Assembly (NCBI GenBank): GCA_019843655.1
Contig: JACDQD010000009.1
Span: 2,917,204-2,981,203 of the forward strand
Reading direction: 5' to 3'
From: Lethocerus indicus
Lineage: Eukaryota; Arthropoda; Insecta; Hemiptera; Belostomatidae
Length of the DNA: 64,000 nucleotides
In this document: piece after piece, positions 23,889 to 36,315 of the stretch
Layout of the letters: each line of letters starts with the position of its first letter
Position numbering within the stretch: the first letter of the stretch is position 1
Notes under the pieces: generated by a model
Database searches by the model: none
What the model was told of the DNA's origin: nothing
What the model saw: only the letters and a program-made list of their open reading frames with translations
Translations under genes and position numbers: made by a program

Positions 23889-24582
23889 TTGCAACCGAAA
23901 TTGGCTGATAGATGCGGCCTCAATTTTTGCCAGTTAAATAATCTAACTTGCTCTCCTGTTCAGTTCAACAATGCTCCTATTCCCACCCAACAGCAGGCTC
24001 GCTACCTGGGACTCTACATAGGCAAAAGTCTCACGTGGAATCCCCATACGCGACTCAAAAGAACAGACCTCAATCGCAAATTTGGACTGCTTGAGACCTC
24101 TTTTGAAAAAGACATCAAAACTTACAATAGACAACAAACTGATAATATACAAATCCATTTAAAACCGACATGGACTTACGGAATAGAGCTATGGGGTTCC
24201 GCCAAGAAATCCAACATCGCCCGCATCCAGGGATTTCAGTCAAAAGTCCTTCGTACCATCCTTAATGCTCCCCGGTATGTTTCTAACCGAACAATGCATA
24301 ATGACCTCAACATACCAACAGCCGACGAAGTCGCAAAATGACGCTTCCTTAAATTCCATTCCCGCCTCTCTCCACATCCAAATCCACTCGTTCAGTCCCT
24401 TTCCCCTTTTACCCATCCATTATCCCCCCCCCGCGTCGGCTCAAACGCTGGTCCGAAGCCGTAAACTGTTCATGTGAAAAAAGTGTCATCATCGGGTGGT
24501 CTCTTTTATCGAGACATTCACGTGAAAAGAAAACACTCAACATTTGTACCAATAACTATATGTAGTTGATTGTACAAAAATA
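23889..24582 (+). pseudogene. Reverse transcriptase C-terminal fragment (jockey clade-like)
   Basis: The open stretch 23889-24341 reads through the end of the reverse transcriptase palm and the thumb region of jockey-type ORF2. Recognisable landmarks are QQQARYLGLYIGKSLTWNPH (palm end), QIHLKPTWTYGIELWGSAKK and the helix region RIQGFQSKVLRTILNAPRYV, then the domain end around MHNDLNIPTADEV. After an in-frame stop at 24339 the frame continues with RFLKFHSRLSPHPNPLVQ. A frameshift near 24427 then gives RRLKRWSEAV, as expected near the C-terminus of these proteins. The YXDD active site and the endonuclease lie upstream in a full element and are absent here. A dead copy. Confidence 0.85.
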
Positions 24583-24611
24583 AAAAATGTTTAAAAAAAT
24601 AAATAAATAAT
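23889..24611 (+). mobile_element. 3' end of a jockey-like non-LTR retrotransposon
   Basis: A 5'-truncated LINE copy. The coding remnant (C-terminal part of the reverse transcriptase ORF) is followed by a short 3' region and an A-rich tail of AAATA/TAAA units (about 24575-24611, AAAAAAATAAATAAATAA). 5' truncation and an A-rich 3' tail are the usual signs of target-primed reverse transcription. I could not confirm a target-site duplication. Confidence 0.8.
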
Positions 24612-26513
24612 CTAAGGGCCGAGGAAGGGATGAGGAAAGCGTCGCTGTAGTATTTTCCTTTGCCGCAGAGAGGGGACAAGTTGCTAAATCTATTATCCCA
24701 GGCTTTCCAGGGCTTATCGCGGAGGTCCAGAAATACCGAACGAATTTGGAACATCCATTTGGCAACGATCTCTACGCTCCTGTTTAATAAGTGCATTTAT
24801 TCACTCCATCGATCCCAACAAGCCCAACATAAATGGTCGGATTCGTCTGTTCGGTTTGTTCAGTGTCGATAGATAACAGGACATTTTGTTGTAGATACCG
24901 TAACATACGGACGGGGTGTATCGAAAAGAAAAAAAATGTTACGCGGCTTTCCCAATGTTAATAAGAGACATTCAAACCTTTAGCTGTTGTTATCTTGCTT
25001 CTCCAATGGGCGTTTCCCCAACCTCTGTAGCATTGCGGAAGCCGAAAACGGACAAGCATAAGATCAAATAGTTAGTTGAATTTATCCTTTTGTAAGAGGT
25101 AAATTTAGTTGGCAGACAGGATAAGTAGTCCCGAACTATTCAGGGGCTACCAACTGTCTACTAATTGACCGAAGGAACACAATTTGTCAGAGTACAATTC
25201 GGCGCGTACCCCGACGATTCGAACTCGACCGAACCCAATTCAATACCGAAAATGGGTCCGCTTTAATAGCGCCCACTCGGTCGAGACCGGGGAAGTATTC
25301 ACGCAATTGGGGTCTCGAATCTCCTCCGACCCCGAAACAGACCGGTAGACCGACTCCAATTAGTCAGGAGCTCGGGGGTGCGATTGCTCCAATTAAAATA
25401 AATACTCGGGCCTCTAAGGCGGAAGACCGCTTCATCGCGCGCCCTTTAAAGGAAAGCCAATTAAAGAACTTATAAAGCCCGCCGTACATTTGAAATATAC
25501 TCTAATCACGACTGATAGATGTTGGAAGACCAAAAGGCGTGAAAGGGATGGAGGACCATTCATCGGGCACGGACAGAGTCCCGATTTATTTTCGCTTTTT
25601 AACATTTTCAACCGTAAATAGCGCGTCACGAAATAAACTCTTTCCGCTTGAAGAAAGGGGTACCAGGACAGTAATAAAGTTTTTACAAAAAACAACAAAC
25701 GGTAATATTACGACTTTAATTAAGCGCACGCCAATTACGCTTCGGACCCTATCGAGAAATTATTTTCATTTAAGAGGGCCCTTAATCCCGGCGTTACCGC
25801 TGACTTTATGGGTCGTTCGCCTTTATGTGGGGTTTTCCCATCACATTCGGCAGGGACAGCATCCGCTGTATTCACCCACTTACATTAAGTTTGAAACGAG
25901 GACTGGAGATTACAACTGTAATGTTTCTTCAGTACACTATGTTATGTGTGTACTATATCCGGTAACCCGTGTTTTTAACAATTAGAAGGTTCGTACATTC
26001 ATTTACGTCGTTATAGATATAATTGTGTACTTCCAGTATACTGCACACATGTGTAGTGTGACATTTCTAATAAAATGCTTTATATAAGTAAGAAAGATGA
26101 ACTATAATTTCACTTTTGTGCAAATCGGAATTCACTATATATTAATGACAGCGTGTTATTTATGTCGAGAATCTGGAAACGGTCCAGCCACAGAATTTTA
26201 CAAGTGGAAACACAAAGCAAAATGCATCTTCATTATAATGAGGATTAAATAAATCACTTGTAAACAAGGTGCGAGTAAATCATAAAACTAAAAACCGGTA
26301 CAAGAATATTGTTTTCGGGAGAGAGAAGTGTATAAAGACGGGTCCTGGATTGGGTCCAAAGTCCTGAAAACTGATGTGGGGCGCGCCTCTGGGGCTGCCG
26401 AGGTGCTCATCACCTGAACAGCGTTGGCAACAGCTGCAGACGAAAAGGAAGAAAAAAAAATAAGAAGAAGCGGCATCCAAAATTAAAACAGGGCCCAACT
26501 CCCTTTTGTTATT

Positions 26514-26515
<2 letters not shown>
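24612..26515. other. Non-coding stretch, no gene seen
   Basis: No recognisable protein. A CpG-rich stretch at about 25190-25450 mixes CCGG/CGA words with AATT words. The two frames of 148 and 140 codons (25539-25985 plus, 26280-26702 minus) show no domain, and the latter is mostly microsatellite translation. Confidence 0.6.

Positions 26516-26597
<82 letters not shown>
26516..26597. repeat. (TC)41 microsatellite
   Basis: An uninterrupted TC/GA run of about 82 bp. On the minus strand it is (GA)n, the class of sequence bound by GAGA-type factors in insects, though a plain microsatellite is the simpler reading. It generates spurious SLSLSL and RERERE reading frames. Confidence 0.96.
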
Positions 26598-26599
<2 letters not shown>

Positions 26600-29500
26600 C
26601 GAACAAACGCCAGAAGAATAGCCGCAGAAGGCTGCCAACGCAGCTTCCGTTTTTCAGAAGACGAGAGCGCCCCCCTTTTAATATCGGACCAAAAACCACC
26701 AAAATTCGAGGTAGTAGGAAAACCCAATAGGGACAGAGGGAAACTCAATCGATATTAGGATCATTTCATTTCATCAACGAGATTAGTTGAATCTAGGCTT
26801 CTAATTAGAGAATACGTCGGGACAATTAACTTCCAGGAAAGTAAGCTCCCCTAATATAATTTATAAAATGCTTTCTTATCATATTCTAGTATCAAAATAA
26901 CCTCGGTTGTAGTTCGGTTAATGACATTAGAAAATATAAATTGGTTCAGACGGTATGAGCATTCCTATTTATATAATGGTATTTTTCCATTATTAAATGC
27001 AATAATTTATATGTTTATTTACGCCCTTAGTAATATTTATATTTTAATAGAATAAATGACATAATCCGAACTCAATATTATTATTACCAGAATACAAATA
27101 GATTAGGTTGAACCTGTCTAGAATCTTCATAATAAATTTCTCAACAAATATTTTTCTTTAAATTACAGCTATCAAACAAAACAGGTATTAAGGAAAATAG
27201 AAGTATATTAGGGCTTTCCTATATACAGAGCTTCCGTCGTAAAACGGTTTCAAAATCGAAATTCCTCAAAATCAAAATTCATTAAAATATTTCGTGTAAA
27301 AAATCATCCCCTAACCAAATCATAACTTAGCTAAATTATGGTGCAAATGTTTCCTACTACAAGTCATCCTATGGAACATTAAATTCCTCCGGCAAACAGA
27401 CGACTCCCCAAAGAAATTATCCACTATCGATGGCTTGTATATGCTAATTACCTATTAAGTAAGATGTTATTTAGAGTACATTTCTTTTTAATGCTGCTGT
27501 GGATGGAATAATACACAGATCCGTTTTCCTTTTTCATGTCTAAACGGTTGGCGTGATCCGGGTCGGAACGGGTCAATTTGTTACCGGGTCCTTATCTGAG
27601 AAACAGCCCGACGAGGGTCCATATTAAAAGTGGGTCCCAATTGTGGGGAACAAGGAACGGTTTAAGCAGTGGGGAATTTCAAATTCCGATTTTTTTTTGC
27701 TCCGGCCTTTCCCTTTCCCTTCACGGAGGGGCCCGCGGGCCAATTACTCCGCTGTCCAACTTGCCAAGAGGCCCTGAGGCGCGGTAAGTACAGGTTTTTT
27801 TTTCTTTTTTTCTGATCGTTCCCCCAACGGACTTAACTGGACTAATTTGACTGCGCAATCATGCGCATAACCTTTGAAATTATTCATCGTTGAACATTTT
27901 CGAACAAACTACTGTATAAATGATATACGATCATATTATAGATTCCATCATTGAGTTTAAAAATCACTGCGATTTTCCGAACATGTTTTTTAACAATTTA
28001 ATGTTTTTAAACATATGAGTAAATCCCCAAAGCGAAACTCAGTGAAAATTGAATAATTTGCCAACTGAATAATTTTGCACATCGCAGGCTATCTGGAGAA
28101 AAGTATTTAACTTTTCTTACTATAGTTATAGATGTTTATACGTGGCTTGCTTCTCCTAATAAAAGAAACCACCGGGTGATGGCACATTTCGACTTATTTA
28201 AGAGCGCACCCCTCCTGCTTGTGCTATAGCCCGAGGAGATCTCTGAACCAGAATTGTTGATGGTGATTAAAGCAGAAAATATCCTGTATCTATCCGACTG
28301 CAGATTTATCCGGGCCTCTCAGATACACGAGGATCGCTCCGGGAAAAGTGCGGGCGGGGGAGGACTTTCATTTGGCGGGGGGCGAAAGGGCGATGGGAGT
28401 TCGAAGAGCCATTAGACGACCGCCGGGCCTCGTTAGGGCGAGCCCAAGTCCGACTGGAGAAAACCCTAAAGTTGTTAAGAGTTCACACTTAAGTCCCGGC
28501 GGAGAAACACCGCTGCGGAACTTCTCCCCCAAGTTCAATACGGATTAACCTTTGCGCCAAGTCAGTTCTCTGTATTTAAAACTGTGGTATGGATACGGGA
28601 GCGTCAGTTGGCGATCGCTACACACCTGTGATTTAATTCTCTCTTCTAACTGATATATAATAAATATAACTTTTAGAAATTTAACGGATGTATCGTTATG
28701 GCAACATAAACATTGCGTCATTATGTGCAAGAACGATGTTTTTAGTGAATCAGCGAAGATTTGCGTTCGCAAAGTAAGTGTAAATTCATATCGAAATTAT
28801 AAAATTTATCATCTGCACGGGTGACCTGGAAATCCTTAGTAATCAACTTGATTTGCATCCAGTAGTGATTAAACGTAAAACCGAGTACTATATTTCAATC
28901 TGAAAATAAATTATTAAGCGGTTAATTAAGCCCGAAGCCCCGATATCGGATTACCAGTCCGGCGGTTATACATCATCTCTTTCGGGCCTAACGATGCCGA
29001 ATTCCTTTTAAAATATTCACCGAAAACTGACAAATGAAAAATATTCGCGTCCGACTATTAAACGGACGGGTTAACTGAAAAAAAGGCGATTGCAAATTCG
29101 TTCCTCCTCAAGCATTAATTATCGGCACTTTTGACGGCATAGGCCGAGATCCATTTCAAAAGGTGAAAAATAGAACCCCTGTAAACGGGAAGGAGAAAAA
29201 TTGAAAAAGAAAAGATGAAATCGAATCCCTCCATTCGGTCTTTTAATTAATGAAATCCGGTTGGATTTATGTGAAGCGAGGAGTCCCGCCTCCCACCACA
29301 AACCGGATGAATAAATCACCAATTTGTTTTCGCCCCTGTTCCAATTCCATCTACTTCCGGTAATGGGACTTCCCCGCGGATCGAACTCAATTTTTACCGC
29401 ATTTACTTTCTTCGGGAGTAAAAAAAAAACTGGAAAAAAGGAAATAAAGATAAAATAAAAAAGGGGGAAGAAACTGGGTCGCTCAATCCATATTATTCGC

Positions 29501-31784
29501 GGCTCCTCCTGTTGTGCCCACTGGACCGGCAAGCTATATTTTTTTGTCCGGGTTGAGAAGAAGAGGGATGCATAAAAAAACGAGTATTCTAATGCATAAA
29601 TTATATTATGATGACTCATTAAATCTCGGAAATTTAATTAAACTTCGTAGACGAGTTTAAATACACTGCAATACCAAATGCCAGGAAGTTTGCCAGGCAC
29701 AAATCTCATACAAGCCTTTGAGACTGAAATATATTTCCTTTTATATTTGAGCGTAATATAAATATATTCTTTATATCGTAGTTCAATAACCTGCTGTATT
29801 AAGAAGAATTCCTGTTTCTTATATGTCTTGAGTTGATTCGGATTCGGTGTCGAAAGATTAATAAAAACCCGGTAAATGCAGAAGGGGCAATGAAAGAAAA
29901 TCTCTCGTCGGAAATTTAAATGCTTTTCAAGTGCACAAGTACACGTCCGGCTGAAAACTCGTGTACTCGGTTAGAAGTAGGGGTAAGGGGGTCGCATTAA
30001 TATTTGACCGTCCAATCTCGCCTGGACCCCTGCGCAGCTTCCACCACCAATCGATCATCGCACCCGGTACGGATTTCACGAATTATATCGGCCCGCCTAG
30101 TTTTTTCCCCCCCGGAGGAACTGAAACCTCTGGGGTAAACTCTGTGAGCGTGTTTACCCTGCAGAGTTGTGAAAGTGCTGAGAGTGAAGTGGGCACTCCG
30201 GATCGACGCTCTATCCCATGAATCAACTACTTTTTTCATTAAGATTAGACTCTTAACAAATAATAGTGCAGTAAGTATTTACTGTGTTATATCTAATATT
30301 TTGTGACGGAATAAACTATGTCGAAATATTTCGAACTTGAGTCGGATCAACTTGAGTTTACTTAGACTTGAGTTACTGGCCGAGACCGAATCTAAGAGGG
30401 ACAAATTGAGGGCTGAGGGGGCTAATGTAGTTAAGGAAGGTCTAGTGGTACTGCTCGAATGGTAACTGAGGCAGTTGCAAGAAACCACAATTACCGGGAT
30501 GAAGGGCGGGCCTTTGAGGGCACCCTGGGTTAGACCAACTGAATTTCAGCCCGTGGACCGGGCCGATTCCAATTACCCGGTGTTCGGTCATAACCCGGCG
30601 TTTGATATAGGACCGATATCTTGTGTAATGCCCCGTACCGAGGAGATCGTTTACGGACAGGAGGCTACAGTGGGGCCGTTATGGTGGGGACGTAATCGTT
30701 AACCCCCACGGACAGAACGGCCGATCTAGGCCCGATGGACAATAAAATATTTTACAATTTATCTTCGGTGATTTCGCCAGAAAGGGAGAGGTTGAAAGGG
30801 TTGCAAACGGTGTTACGACCGACCCCTCTTAAAACCCCAAGATATCGTAATCGATTTAAGATGCGAGTTGGAATTTGGTCCTACGCTTTTGGACCAGCGT
30901 CAGCTTATCGACATCTTCTGTATTCTCACCGTAAATTAACGATGTTTCTTCCGGACGAAACGGAAGATGGGCAATATAGACGGCTTGAAATAATAGGTAT
31001 TTAAATATCTCTTTTAAAAATATATTACATGAGTTTTCATTTGCGAACGTTTTGCTCTCAATAGTGCCTGGCGTAGATCACACGCACTGGAGGAAGAGGC
31101 GTACCCGCGACCAAATTTGTAATTGAATATCAGAAGAAGATGTCTCATGCTATTGGCAATAAACTTAGTGCTTAACAACTACAATTGCAAAATAAGAAAC
31201 GAAGACTATTATATGACAAATTAACACCAACCAATACAAAAGATATTTCAAATTTTTGTTCACCATTTACATATATACAAATGTTTCACGAAGAGCTTTA
31301 AATAGTAAATTAATTCTGAAAAGGATTCGAAACATTGAGCGGAACAGTCCCCGTTATTTACTTATAACCTTTTCAAAAGGCCGCCTTAATGGGAACGAAC
31401 CCTTTGTTTCAGTTTGTTTAGATTGCTTTAATTAAAAGAACTCCAATTTGTTTTTATTCCAAATTAGAAGTGTTTCAAGAATTACACAGCTTTCACTCCG
31501 ACGCCCGGCTGGAGAAATAAACGTTAAACTTCCGGAATTGAGTTAGTTGATTTGTTGTCACGAGAATCGAAACATCGTTGAAAACTTCAATTACGCAGCC
31601 TTTCGTCTAAAGGTGGATAATATCATCATCTTCATCATCTTTGCATTCGATGATACCGGCCGATTTCCTCCAATGCTGGACCTCGTTGCATCAGTAGCAT
31701 TCCGTCAGTGAATTAACGAGGCACTCACAGCCGGCATTGCCAAATCGGTCTGCGCTGTTAATGAAGATGGCGTGAAGCCGAAAC
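26598..31784. other. Non-coding stretch, no gene seen
   Basis: Mostly AT-rich, with CpG-rich islets at about 27550-27790, 28310-28540, 29960-30220 and 30480-30720. The longest frame is 166 codons on the minus strand (29119-29619), rich in F/S/K/R and without a recognisable domain. A GTAAGT motif on the plus strand at 27783 has no matching acceptor nearby. Confidence 0.6.
31741..31784 (-). repeat. Degenerate fragment related to the fold-back arm
   Basis: The minus strand reads TTTCGGCTTCACGCCATCTT followed by CATTAACAGCGCAGACCG. This resembles the core word of the fold-back arms (TTTCGGCTGCTCGCCATCTT). It sits immediately before copy 1 but outside its direct repeats. A similar string occurs at about 63598-63636. 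It may be an older relative or a shared short motif. Confidence 0.35.
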
Positions 31785-31796
31785 AGAATATGGTAA

Positions 31797-32094
31797 TACC
31801 GTAGATTTGTTGTGTTTCTGTTTCCTCTCGCTGGTTTGGTCTTTCGCTAGACCGGTTTCACTAGCGGTGTTAGTCACTATTGGCACTTTGGATGTTGTTC
31901 GATGTTGTACTGTGACAGTGCAGTGAGGATGCCCGAAAAACATCCCAAGTGCCAATAGTGATTAACACAGCTACTGACGATGGCGAGCATCCGAAACCGG
32001 TCTAGTAAAAGAGCAAACAGCGAGAGGAGACAGGTACACAACAAATCTACGGTATTCCAACCTCTCGCAGACCACAAAACAAGTATATTAAACT
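31797..32094 (+). repeat. Fold-back element, copy 1, with 12-bp direct repeats
   Basis: The element starts TACCGTAGATTTGTTGTG and, after about 260 bp, ends its palindromic part with the inverse CACAACAAATCTACGGTA (to 32054). A one-sided tail follows (TTCCAACCTCTCGCAGACCA ... AAGTATATTAAACT). A perfect 12-bp direct repeat AGAATATGGTAA flanks it (31785-31796 and 32095-32106), a clear target-site duplication. The arms are about 110-125 nt around a short loop that includes CAGTGCAGTGAGGATG. There is no coding capacity. The left arm lacks a short stretch present in the right arm. I do not recognise a named family. Confidence 0.85.
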
Positions 32095-32106
32095 AGAATA
32101 TGGTAA

Positions 32107-33108
32107 GGACGATGGACCCTGTTACCTTTATACTTAGGGTACGCCGCTGACTAATTAAATGTGTTTAATGTGCTGTATGTAAGTGTTGCTCTTGACCGGA
32201 CAGTATTAGAATAAAAACCTAAAACCGGAAAGTACAACGAATGCAACAGGATTTATTTGCCTTATCGTTCCGCTTTGGGGAATAAATTTATCGCGGTATA
32301 TCGATAAACAAGAGTACATTTTTGCGTGCACTACCGACCTTAAAGGAAAATGTCGGGTCCACGAAGCACGCGTTCAGTTTTATAACCCCCCCCCCAAAGT
32401 CACTGTGGGAAACTTGTAGTAATTGTAATGAAGTGCCAATTACCCTTTGGGGCTCTAAAGTCCAGGGGTATCGGGTAAAATAGCGGGCCATTAAGCAATT
32501 CGCGATCTCGAAAACTCGTAACCTTTCGCGCGCCACTTTCGCGTTGCCGAGCCCACGCAAACCCAATTCATTAAGTGCAGTTCTGGACTTTGCGAGGAAT
32601 CCACTCTATATATAGACTAAAAATATCTAGGCGCGCGATATTCCACCCGAATTCTGGACCGCCCACCGGGCGAAGCTTTACACGAATTCAGAGGACAAAG
32701 TAAGCTTCAAATAGCCCGAACGCAAATCGTACTCAAAAGGGCGGCTGGGAGTTCACTAATATTGTTTTTGGAAATGGACTTGTTTCTATGCTGGGATCAA
32801 CTCATTTCAACAGTCCCACACCGAACTGCGCTCGCAAATAACGTTCTCGGATGTTTATTTCCATAGTGGGTCCTCCCCTTTGAATAAATTTGGCCCGATG
32901 CCGTCCGTGAAAACCGGTCTGGAAAAACTATTTTGTGGAAATTACTGTCACGATTTTCTGCGATTTTTATATTTTTCATTATTTGTAGAGTGTTATTTAC
33001 AATACGATTACGGTCGGTTTTTTTTTCATTTTAAGCCGCCTGGCAAATTTCGTTCCGGCGAAACGTGTCCCACATACGCCGCAGCGGGAAAAATAATATC
33101 GCCAAAAT
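32107..33108. other. Spacer between fold-back copies, no gene seen
   Basis: No recognisable protein. A C-run (CCCCCCCC) lies at 32386-32395, and the CpG content is moderate around 32440-32720. No element ends were seen. Confidence 0.55.
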
Positions 33109-33121
33109 TATTGCGTTGTTT

Positions 33122-33283
33122 CCCGTAGATTTCGTGTATTTCTGTCTCGTCTCGCTGGTTTGCTCTTTTGGTAGACCGGTGTCGGCCGCTCGCCATCTTC
33201 AGTAGCGGTGTTAGTCACTATTGGCACTTTGTATGTTTTTCGGGCATCCTCACTGCACTGTCACTGTCATTTGTATGTTAAAC
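33122..33283 (+). repeat. Fold-back family, copy 2, single-arm form
   Basis: This copy has one arm only: CCCGTAGATTTCGTGTATTT ..., the core GCCATCTTCAGTAGCGGTG, the loop word GGGCATCCTCACTGCACTGT, and then directly a short tail TTTGTATGTTAAAC. It is flanked by a 13-bp direct repeat with one mismatch, TATTGCGTTGTTT (33109-33121) and TATTGCGCTGTTT (33284-33296). It may be a monomer from which the palindromic copies arise, or a deletion derivative. Its start and end match those of copies 1 and 3. Confidence 0.8.
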
Positions 33284-33296
33284 TATTGCGCTGTTT

Positions 33297-36011
33297 ATTT
33301 CTAGACATTATTGAAACGGTTCAAAAAATTTCCACCTGCCATTTTCTCATTCCCATACGCGTATGCAGTCAGCGCACACGTATAAAAAATTCTCAAATAC
33401 TATTATCTAAATTCAAGTATAGTGAAATTCTAATGCCGCATGTCTTTGAATCTTCCGTTTGGAATTTGTTAAATGATACTCTTCCATCACTATATACGTC
33501 AATATACGCCTAGTAAATGACTTGTTTCATCAAACCAGAAAAAAACAAATTGAACGATATTGACTTTTTACGTGCAATCACTGACGAACCCTTATATTAT
33601 TTGTTTTCTGATCAGAATCCGTGATTCAGAGGCAAATGTGCTCGCCAGATCTTACAAATCAATACTGCCGACGTGTTACAAAATCTTGGGTTATTTTTTG
33701 TTTTTATGTTGGGACCAGTTGTGCCACAGCGGCATGTGTTCGGTCCGGATTAGGAATATGGGAGTAAGTAGTAAAACCCTGCGATAGGGCGGTCCCCCCT
33801 CCAATGTGATATTCCCGAACCGCGTACACACCCTAAAAATATATTAAGTTGATACTCCGACTTAATACAAAAAAAATACGACAGCCAATCAGAGCTTAAC
33901 GCAACCGAATTATACTCGAAATATTAAAAACGGAAGGTACTATTTCGGAATTATGTAAAGTACCCAGCGCGTAATCGCATTCCGCCCTGTAATTGTAATT
34001 ACTCGGCGAAGACTTTAGAAAAGAGGATACTGAGAAAATTGGAAGGAAGATGGAAAATGATTGGACATTCGAGTTTAATTAACAAGTATAAAAGGCTACG
34101 ATGAATTGCTTTCGCTGAAATACGATATCCTATCTCTAAGATTGCAATGAGACTTTAATACAGCGCCCTGTTAATTCCTTTCATAGTAATTCCTTACTAT
34201 GACTATTATTTTTCATTCTGAATTAGGTTAAAGGATATTGAATTTTTTTTAATTTCCTGAGAATCACTGTTTTACGAATATCGGTAAAAACGGTTTTATT
34301 ACGGATTTGTGAATAAAATCTATTTAATGGTATTTTTAATATACTGTATCTAGAGATTGAAGCAACTTTATTAAATAACAAAAATTAGAAATTTATCGAC
34401 TACTCGCTGCTTAAAGAACTCCTGCAGCGATACTTCGTATTGTTCCAGGCCTCCATATATTTATCTTATAATATCACATTTCATCTCGATTTTGAAAAGC
34501 GCAACGAGGGAAAAATTAAAAGGAAAAAAGTACAGTTATGTTCTAATAACTGTACCTTTGTTTAGGATTCTTTAGTTACAAATTCTAATAGAAAGGAGAT
34601 TTTTGAATCCGGAATTTTCGCTGCTTGCATTTGGTGGTGGCGGTCTTACAACTGCACTTTTAGATTCCAAGCTAATTTAACAATTTTTTCGGATATAATA
34701 AACTGCAGCTCCACCCTTCAAAACAGGAGTAGGATATGTATATATCTAAAAGCATTCCTGGTGATAATACTGATACTTCGAGGTAATTTATATTTGTAAG
34801 AATTTATGAAAAAACACGTAGTCCCAGACAACGCTCATATTGTCGTTTAAGATTACATCAAATATTCAGCACCCCACTCTAATGTTCAGTGTACCTTTTT
34901 TGTATATGCCAGTAAAATAATTCTTATAGTAAGTCTTGCGATAAGCTAAAGTATTATACGAGTTAAGTTAGCCTCAAGTATATAGGCATTCGAAGGCAAT
35001 TTTCTGTACATTGTGGGAGAATGCCACAATGGGGATCTAGCCGCGAATTCAAAGTCCAACGAAACCGGCGAAGCCATTTGGGTGCGAATAGGAGCCGGAT
35101 TTGGGTTTAGGTGCAGCGCGGATTTGGCGCGTCCTCCTCCTCCTCCCTCCTTGAGCCGTCATCGTTTCCTTATCGCCGCTGCGATTGCCGTTGCGGTGGT
35201 GTCATTACCGTAATTACCCCCGGGGCCTATCTGGTACGGAAATTGCACTAATGAGAGTGCACTACTCGCGAGTTTATGAGCTCAGTCTGTCGTAATCGCT
35301 TCGTCATAACCGATTCTGGTTCGACCCCGAGTAATTGAGACTTAGATTAGGAGGTGTCAGCCTGTGATTGGGCTCAGACTTCCGCCTATTATCATCAATC
35401 TGTCTTCTCGGGTCAATTGAAAACATGCCCAGTTATTTTATCTCTCTACATACTATTTGTATTTAATGCACGAATAATTTTGGAATGACTGTTTGGCTAT
35501 CTCAAAGAAAAAGTGCAGCGAGCGGCGTCGGAAGAGTCGACACTAATATTAGAGTTGACCCAAACGTGGAGTAAACACCGCGTAACGTCTGTACAACAGA
35601 ATGCATCCAAAGCTGTGGAAAAAGCTCAATTGTCCGTAGTTTTCTTCCGGCCCCTTCGGTATGCAAGCGTTTATAGTTGCCGCCGCACTGAATGCAAATG
35701 CAGGCACTAAATGTTTCCTGTCCACGGGGCTGAGTACAGTGTTCGGGAAGGGGACTTTATGAAGCTGCGGTCAGATCCCCCGCGCGGCGGGGTCCAGATT
35801 ATTTCGCGTTGTTGCCCACGGCCTCGCTGGCATTAATTTCCATTCTGGGATTTGTGTAACCCCATTATTTCGGGGGCGACGGCCGCCGTTAGCCGGTGGA
35901 CTTTGATAAAATCGCGGAGCTGTAGTACAAACATTAATAGCGCATCCGTTAAATTTTATCCGCATTGCGCTTATCGTGATTGAACACAGTATTAATACAT
36001 TAATTTACTTA
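33297..36011. other. Non-coding stretch, no gene seen
   Basis: No recognisable protein (75 codons or fewer). There is a short CCT/TCC run at 35127-35147, a GC-rich part at 35010-35240 and a CpG-rich part at 35750-35900. A small hairpin lies at 34528-34557. Confidence 0.6.
34528..34557. other. Short hairpin
   Basis: TACAGTTAT and its complement ATAACTGTA are separated by six bases, with partial pairing beyond. The stem is too short for a typical microRNA precursor. No run of T follows. Confidence 0.4.
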
Positions 36012-36013
36012 GC

Positions 36014-36222
36014 ATGCCTGTTTTGTGGTCTGCAAGGGGTTGGAATACCGTAGATTTCGTGTGTTTCTCTCTCCTCTCACCGGTTTGGTTCTGTGTCAGT
36101 ACACTGTCGCAGTACAAGTGCTAAAATTAACTAACACCGCTACTGAAAATGGCGAGCAGCCGAAACCGGTCTAGCAAAAGGCCAAACCAGCGAAAGGAGA
36201 CAGAAACACACGAAATCTAGGG
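36014..36222 (-). repeat. Fold-back element, copy 3 in map order, inverted and eroded
   Basis: In opposite orientation to the others: the tail comes first (GCCTGTTTTGTGGTCTGCAA then GGGGTTGGAATACC). The arm pair CCGTAGATTTCGTGTGTTTC (from 36048) and the inverse CACACGAAATCTAGGG (to 36222) follows. The plus-strand left arm is shortened to about 45 nt. The other arm keeps the core GCTACTGAAAATGGCGAGCAG. No direct repeat was found, so one or both boundaries are probably eroded. Confidence 0.75.
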
Positions 36223-36292
36223 TGTATTTATAGCTAAATCAGGCAGCACTGATTTGTTTATCAGCTTTCTGTGAAATATCGGATCAAATTAA

Positions 36293-36315
36293 GGGGTAGG
36301 GGGTGGGAGGAGGGG
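36293..36315 (+). other. G-quadruplex-type motif
   Basis: Four or more G-runs with loops of 1-3 bases: GGGG TA GGGGG T GGG AGGA GGGG. This meets the usual G-quadruplex pattern. No promoter or exon is visible next to it. Confidence 0.6.

Noticed and set aside
26280..26748. Open frames with RERERE or SLSLSL repeats on both strands
   Set aside because: They are translations of the (TC)41 microsatellite.
29119..29619. 166-codon open frame, minus strand
   Set aside because: Rich in F, S, K and R with poly-pyrimidine and poly-purine runs. No domain or family resemblance.
31795..32056. Fold-back copies as ordinary TIR DNA transposons
   Set aside because: The direct repeats lie outside a one-sided tail beyond the palindrome and differ in length between copies (10, 12, 13 bp), which does not fit a fixed-size transposase duplication.
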